From: Desulfobacterales bacterium
GTDB lineage: Bacteria; Desulfobacterota; Desulfobacteria; Desulfobacterales; JAFDCJ01
Assembly: GCA_020345785.1 (NCBI GenBank)
Contig: CP070771.1
Location: 4,001,490-4,007,724, forward strand
DNA: 6,235 nucleotides
Direction: 5' to 3'
This document shows, in pieces, positions 5,051 to 6,235 of this stretch. Numbering within the stretch: the stretch's first letter is position 1; each line of letters opens with the position of its first letter. The notes beneath the pieces were generated by a model. That model did no database searches. It saw only the letters and a list, made by a program, of their open reading frames with translations, and had not been told where the DNA came from. The position numbers and the translations under genes are program-made.

Positions 5051-6094
5051 ATGACCGATTCGCTAACGTACGCGGACGCCGGTGTTGATATTGACAAGGG
5101 CAATAAGCTGGTTTCGACCATCTGTGAAATCGCTAAGCAAACCTCAATATCAGGTGTCATTGGAGAAATCGGCGGTTTTGGAGGACTTTTTTCTTTGAAT
5201 CTCGCCAATCTTGACCGACCTGTTCTGGTCAGTTCGACGGATGGGGTTGGAACCAAGCTTAAGATTGCATTCATGCTCGACAAACACGACACCATCGGCA
5301 TCGATCTGGTTGCCATGTGTGTGAATGATATCCTCGTTCAGGGCGCCAAGCCGCTGTTTTTTCTGGACTATTTGTCCATGGGCAAATTGGATGACCGGCG
5401 GGCAGCAGATATCATCGCAGGGATTGGTGAAGGCTGCAAACAGGCAAAATGCGCTTTGATCGGTGGCGAGACGGCCGAAATGCCCGGATTTTATCACGAA
5501 AATGAATATGACCTCGCCGGTTTTGCCGTCGGCATTGTTGATAACAGCAAAATCATTGACGGTACTGAAGTACGCGTGGGCCACAGACTCATCGGCATCG
5601 CTTCAAGCGGCTTGCATAGCAACGGCTACTCCCTGGTTCGTAAAATCTGTTTCGACATTCTTAAAATGAAGGTTGATGATTATGTGGCGGACTTCGGCAA
5701 AACCCTTGGCGAAGAGCTGCTTACTCCCACCCTAATCTATGTTGAGCCCATATTGAACCTTCTAAAAGATATACCGGTGCATGGACTTGCCCATATTACC
5801 GGCGGCGGTATTGCAGACAATATCTTGAGAATTGTTCCCAAGGCCTGCAATATCCTGATTCAAACCGAACTCTGGGATGTACCGCCCATATTTAAATTTT
5901 TGCAGCAGGCCGGCAAGGTTTCGGATCTGGAAATGAAGCGAACCTTCAACAACGGGATCGGAATGATTGCCATCGTTCCTCCGGATGCGACGGCGGACGT
6001 TTTACAGCGCCTGGACGCTATGAATCAAAAGGCATTTTTAATCGGTGAAATACTGGAATGTAAGGATTCCGGCAACCGGATTATATGGGAGTAG
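5051..6094 (+). CDS. purM: Phosphoribosylformylglycinamidine cyclo-ligase (AIR synthase)
   Basis: A 347-aa cytoplasmic enzyme that closes the imidazole ring of purines, converting FGAM plus ATP to AIR. It is complete and of usual length. Key motifs: the N-terminal YADAGVDIDKGN (7-18), the ATP-binding STDGVGTKLK (62-71), GIDLVAMCVNDILVQGAKPL (83-102), GGETAEMPGFY (138-148), HITGGGIADN (248-257) and FNNGIGM (299-305). It belongs to the PurM/SelD/HypE/ThiL fold family, but these motifs are specific to PurM. The ATG at 5051 has GGAG with 6-nt spacing. purM is often followed by purN; here the next frame is a small unrelated ORF starting 2 nt after the stop. It diverges from hom. Confidence 0.97.
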   Translation: MTDSLTYADAGVDIDKGNKLVSTICEIAKQTSISGVIGEIGGFGGLFSLNLANLDRPVLVSSTDGVGTKLKIAFMLDKHDTIGIDLVAMCVNDILVQGAKPLFFLDYLSMGKLDDRRAADIIAGIGEGCKQAKCALIGGETAEMPGFYHENEYDLAGFAVGIVDNSKIIDGTEVRVGHRLIGIASSGLHSNGYSLVRKICFDILKMKVDDYVADFGKTLGEELLTPTLIYVEPILNLLKDIPVHGLAHITGGGIADNILRIVPKACNILIQTELWDVPPIFKFLQQAGKVSDLEMKRTFNNGIGMIAIVPPDATADVLQRLDAMNQKAFLIGEILECKDSGNRIIWE

Positions 6095-6096
6095 CT

Positions 6097-6222
6097 GTGG
6101 CTGATAAAGATAAAAATGAAGTTGCAAAAAGATCGCTGCTCGGTAAATTCGGCGCCCAGTTGTTAAAGTTTATGGACTGGCTTGCCAAAGGCCAGGAGGG
6201 GAATTTACCCTGCGCCGGCTGA
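6097..6222 (+). CDS. Small ORF coupled to purM; ends Cys-Ala-Gly-UGA (possible Sec codon)
   Basis: A 41-codon frame with a GTG start, preceded by GGGAG (6087-6091) at 5-nt spacing; that site lies inside the purM 3' end, so translational coupling is likely. An in-frame ATG at 6085 would add four residues but has a weaker ribosome binding site. The product has a charged, Lys-rich N-terminus (1-12), then an amphipathic helix from about 14 to 30 (LLGKFGAQLLKFMDWLA), and a short tail with PCAG before UGA. There is no signal peptide. I do not recognise a named family. If UGA is a stop, this is a peptide with a single Cys near its C-terminus. If it is read as selenocysteine, the frame continues past the window edge and contains CAGU, a CxxU motif. 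Only 13 nt remain after the UGA, so no bSECIS hairpin can be assessed. Confidence 0.6.
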   Translation: MADKDKNEVAKRSLLGKFGAQLLKFMDWLAKGQEGNLPCAG

Positions 6223-6235
6223 GGCGGCCGCAAAA

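Noticed and set aside
5150..5584. Long antisense frame within purM
   Set aside because: Fully inside purM, which has all its family motifs; a shadow frame.
6194..6199. AGGAGG as a ribosome binding site for a further gene
   Set aside because: No ATG, GTG or TTG follows at suitable spacing; it encodes part of the small ORF.
6224..6231. NotI-type GCGGCCGC site near the window end as a sign of vector sequence
   Set aside because: It is a short GC-rich palindrome continuous with the small ORF region, and there is too little sequence beyond it to support a cloning junction.

Overview
The window holds five complete protein-coding genes, one probable small gene at the right edge, and intergenic spacers unusually rich in short repeats and inverted repeats. 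Gene content (a lipopolysaccharide heptose enzyme, a ThrH-type HAD enzyme beside homoserine dehydrogenase, a YbgC-like thioesterase) points to a Gram-negative proteobacterium-like organism. The degenerate CGCAGAG-type, CCTAAAGTG-type and TTGAACC-type spacer repeats resemble, from memory, those of Desulfobacterales and related Desulfobacterota. That placement is inference, not a search result.

Layout. Minus strand, read right to left: hom (homoserine dehydrogenase, 4747-3434), thrH (phosphoserine phosphatase / homoserine phosphotransferase, 3243-2629), a hot-dog acyl-CoA thioesterase (2352-1945) and hldE (bifunctional heptose kinase/adenylyltransferase, 1482-1). Plus strand: purM (AIR synthase, 5051-6094), then a tightly coupled small ORF (6097-6222). 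hom and purM diverge from a 303-bp spacer with a candidate purM promoter and two inverted repeats. The minus-strand genes are separated by 190, 276 and 462 bp, so they do not form a compact operon.

Function. hom and thrH plausibly act in one pathway: Hom makes homoserine, and ThrH-family enzymes can move a phosphate from phosphoserine to homoserine, bypassing homoserine kinase. PurM is purine biosynthesis and HldE is LPS core heptose precursor synthesis. The thioesterase is of the YbgC/4HBT type with no certain substrate.

Most interesting points. (1) A 41-codon ORF starts 2 nt after purM with a good ribosome binding site. It has a basic N-terminus and an amphipathic helix, and ends in Cys-Ala-Gly-UGA; if the UGA were decoded as selenocysteine this would be a CxxU redox motif. 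The window stops 13 nt past the UGA, so this cannot be settled here. (2) The hom-thrH spacer carries two different 7-bp tandem arrays. (3) The hldE-thioesterase spacer holds a ~300-bp element bounded by inverted CGCAGAG-type arms with two related hairpins inside. (4) The thioesterase-thrH spacer has 9-bp repeats plus a nested inverted repeat. No CRISPR, tRNA, rRNA, transposase or prophage gene was seen.
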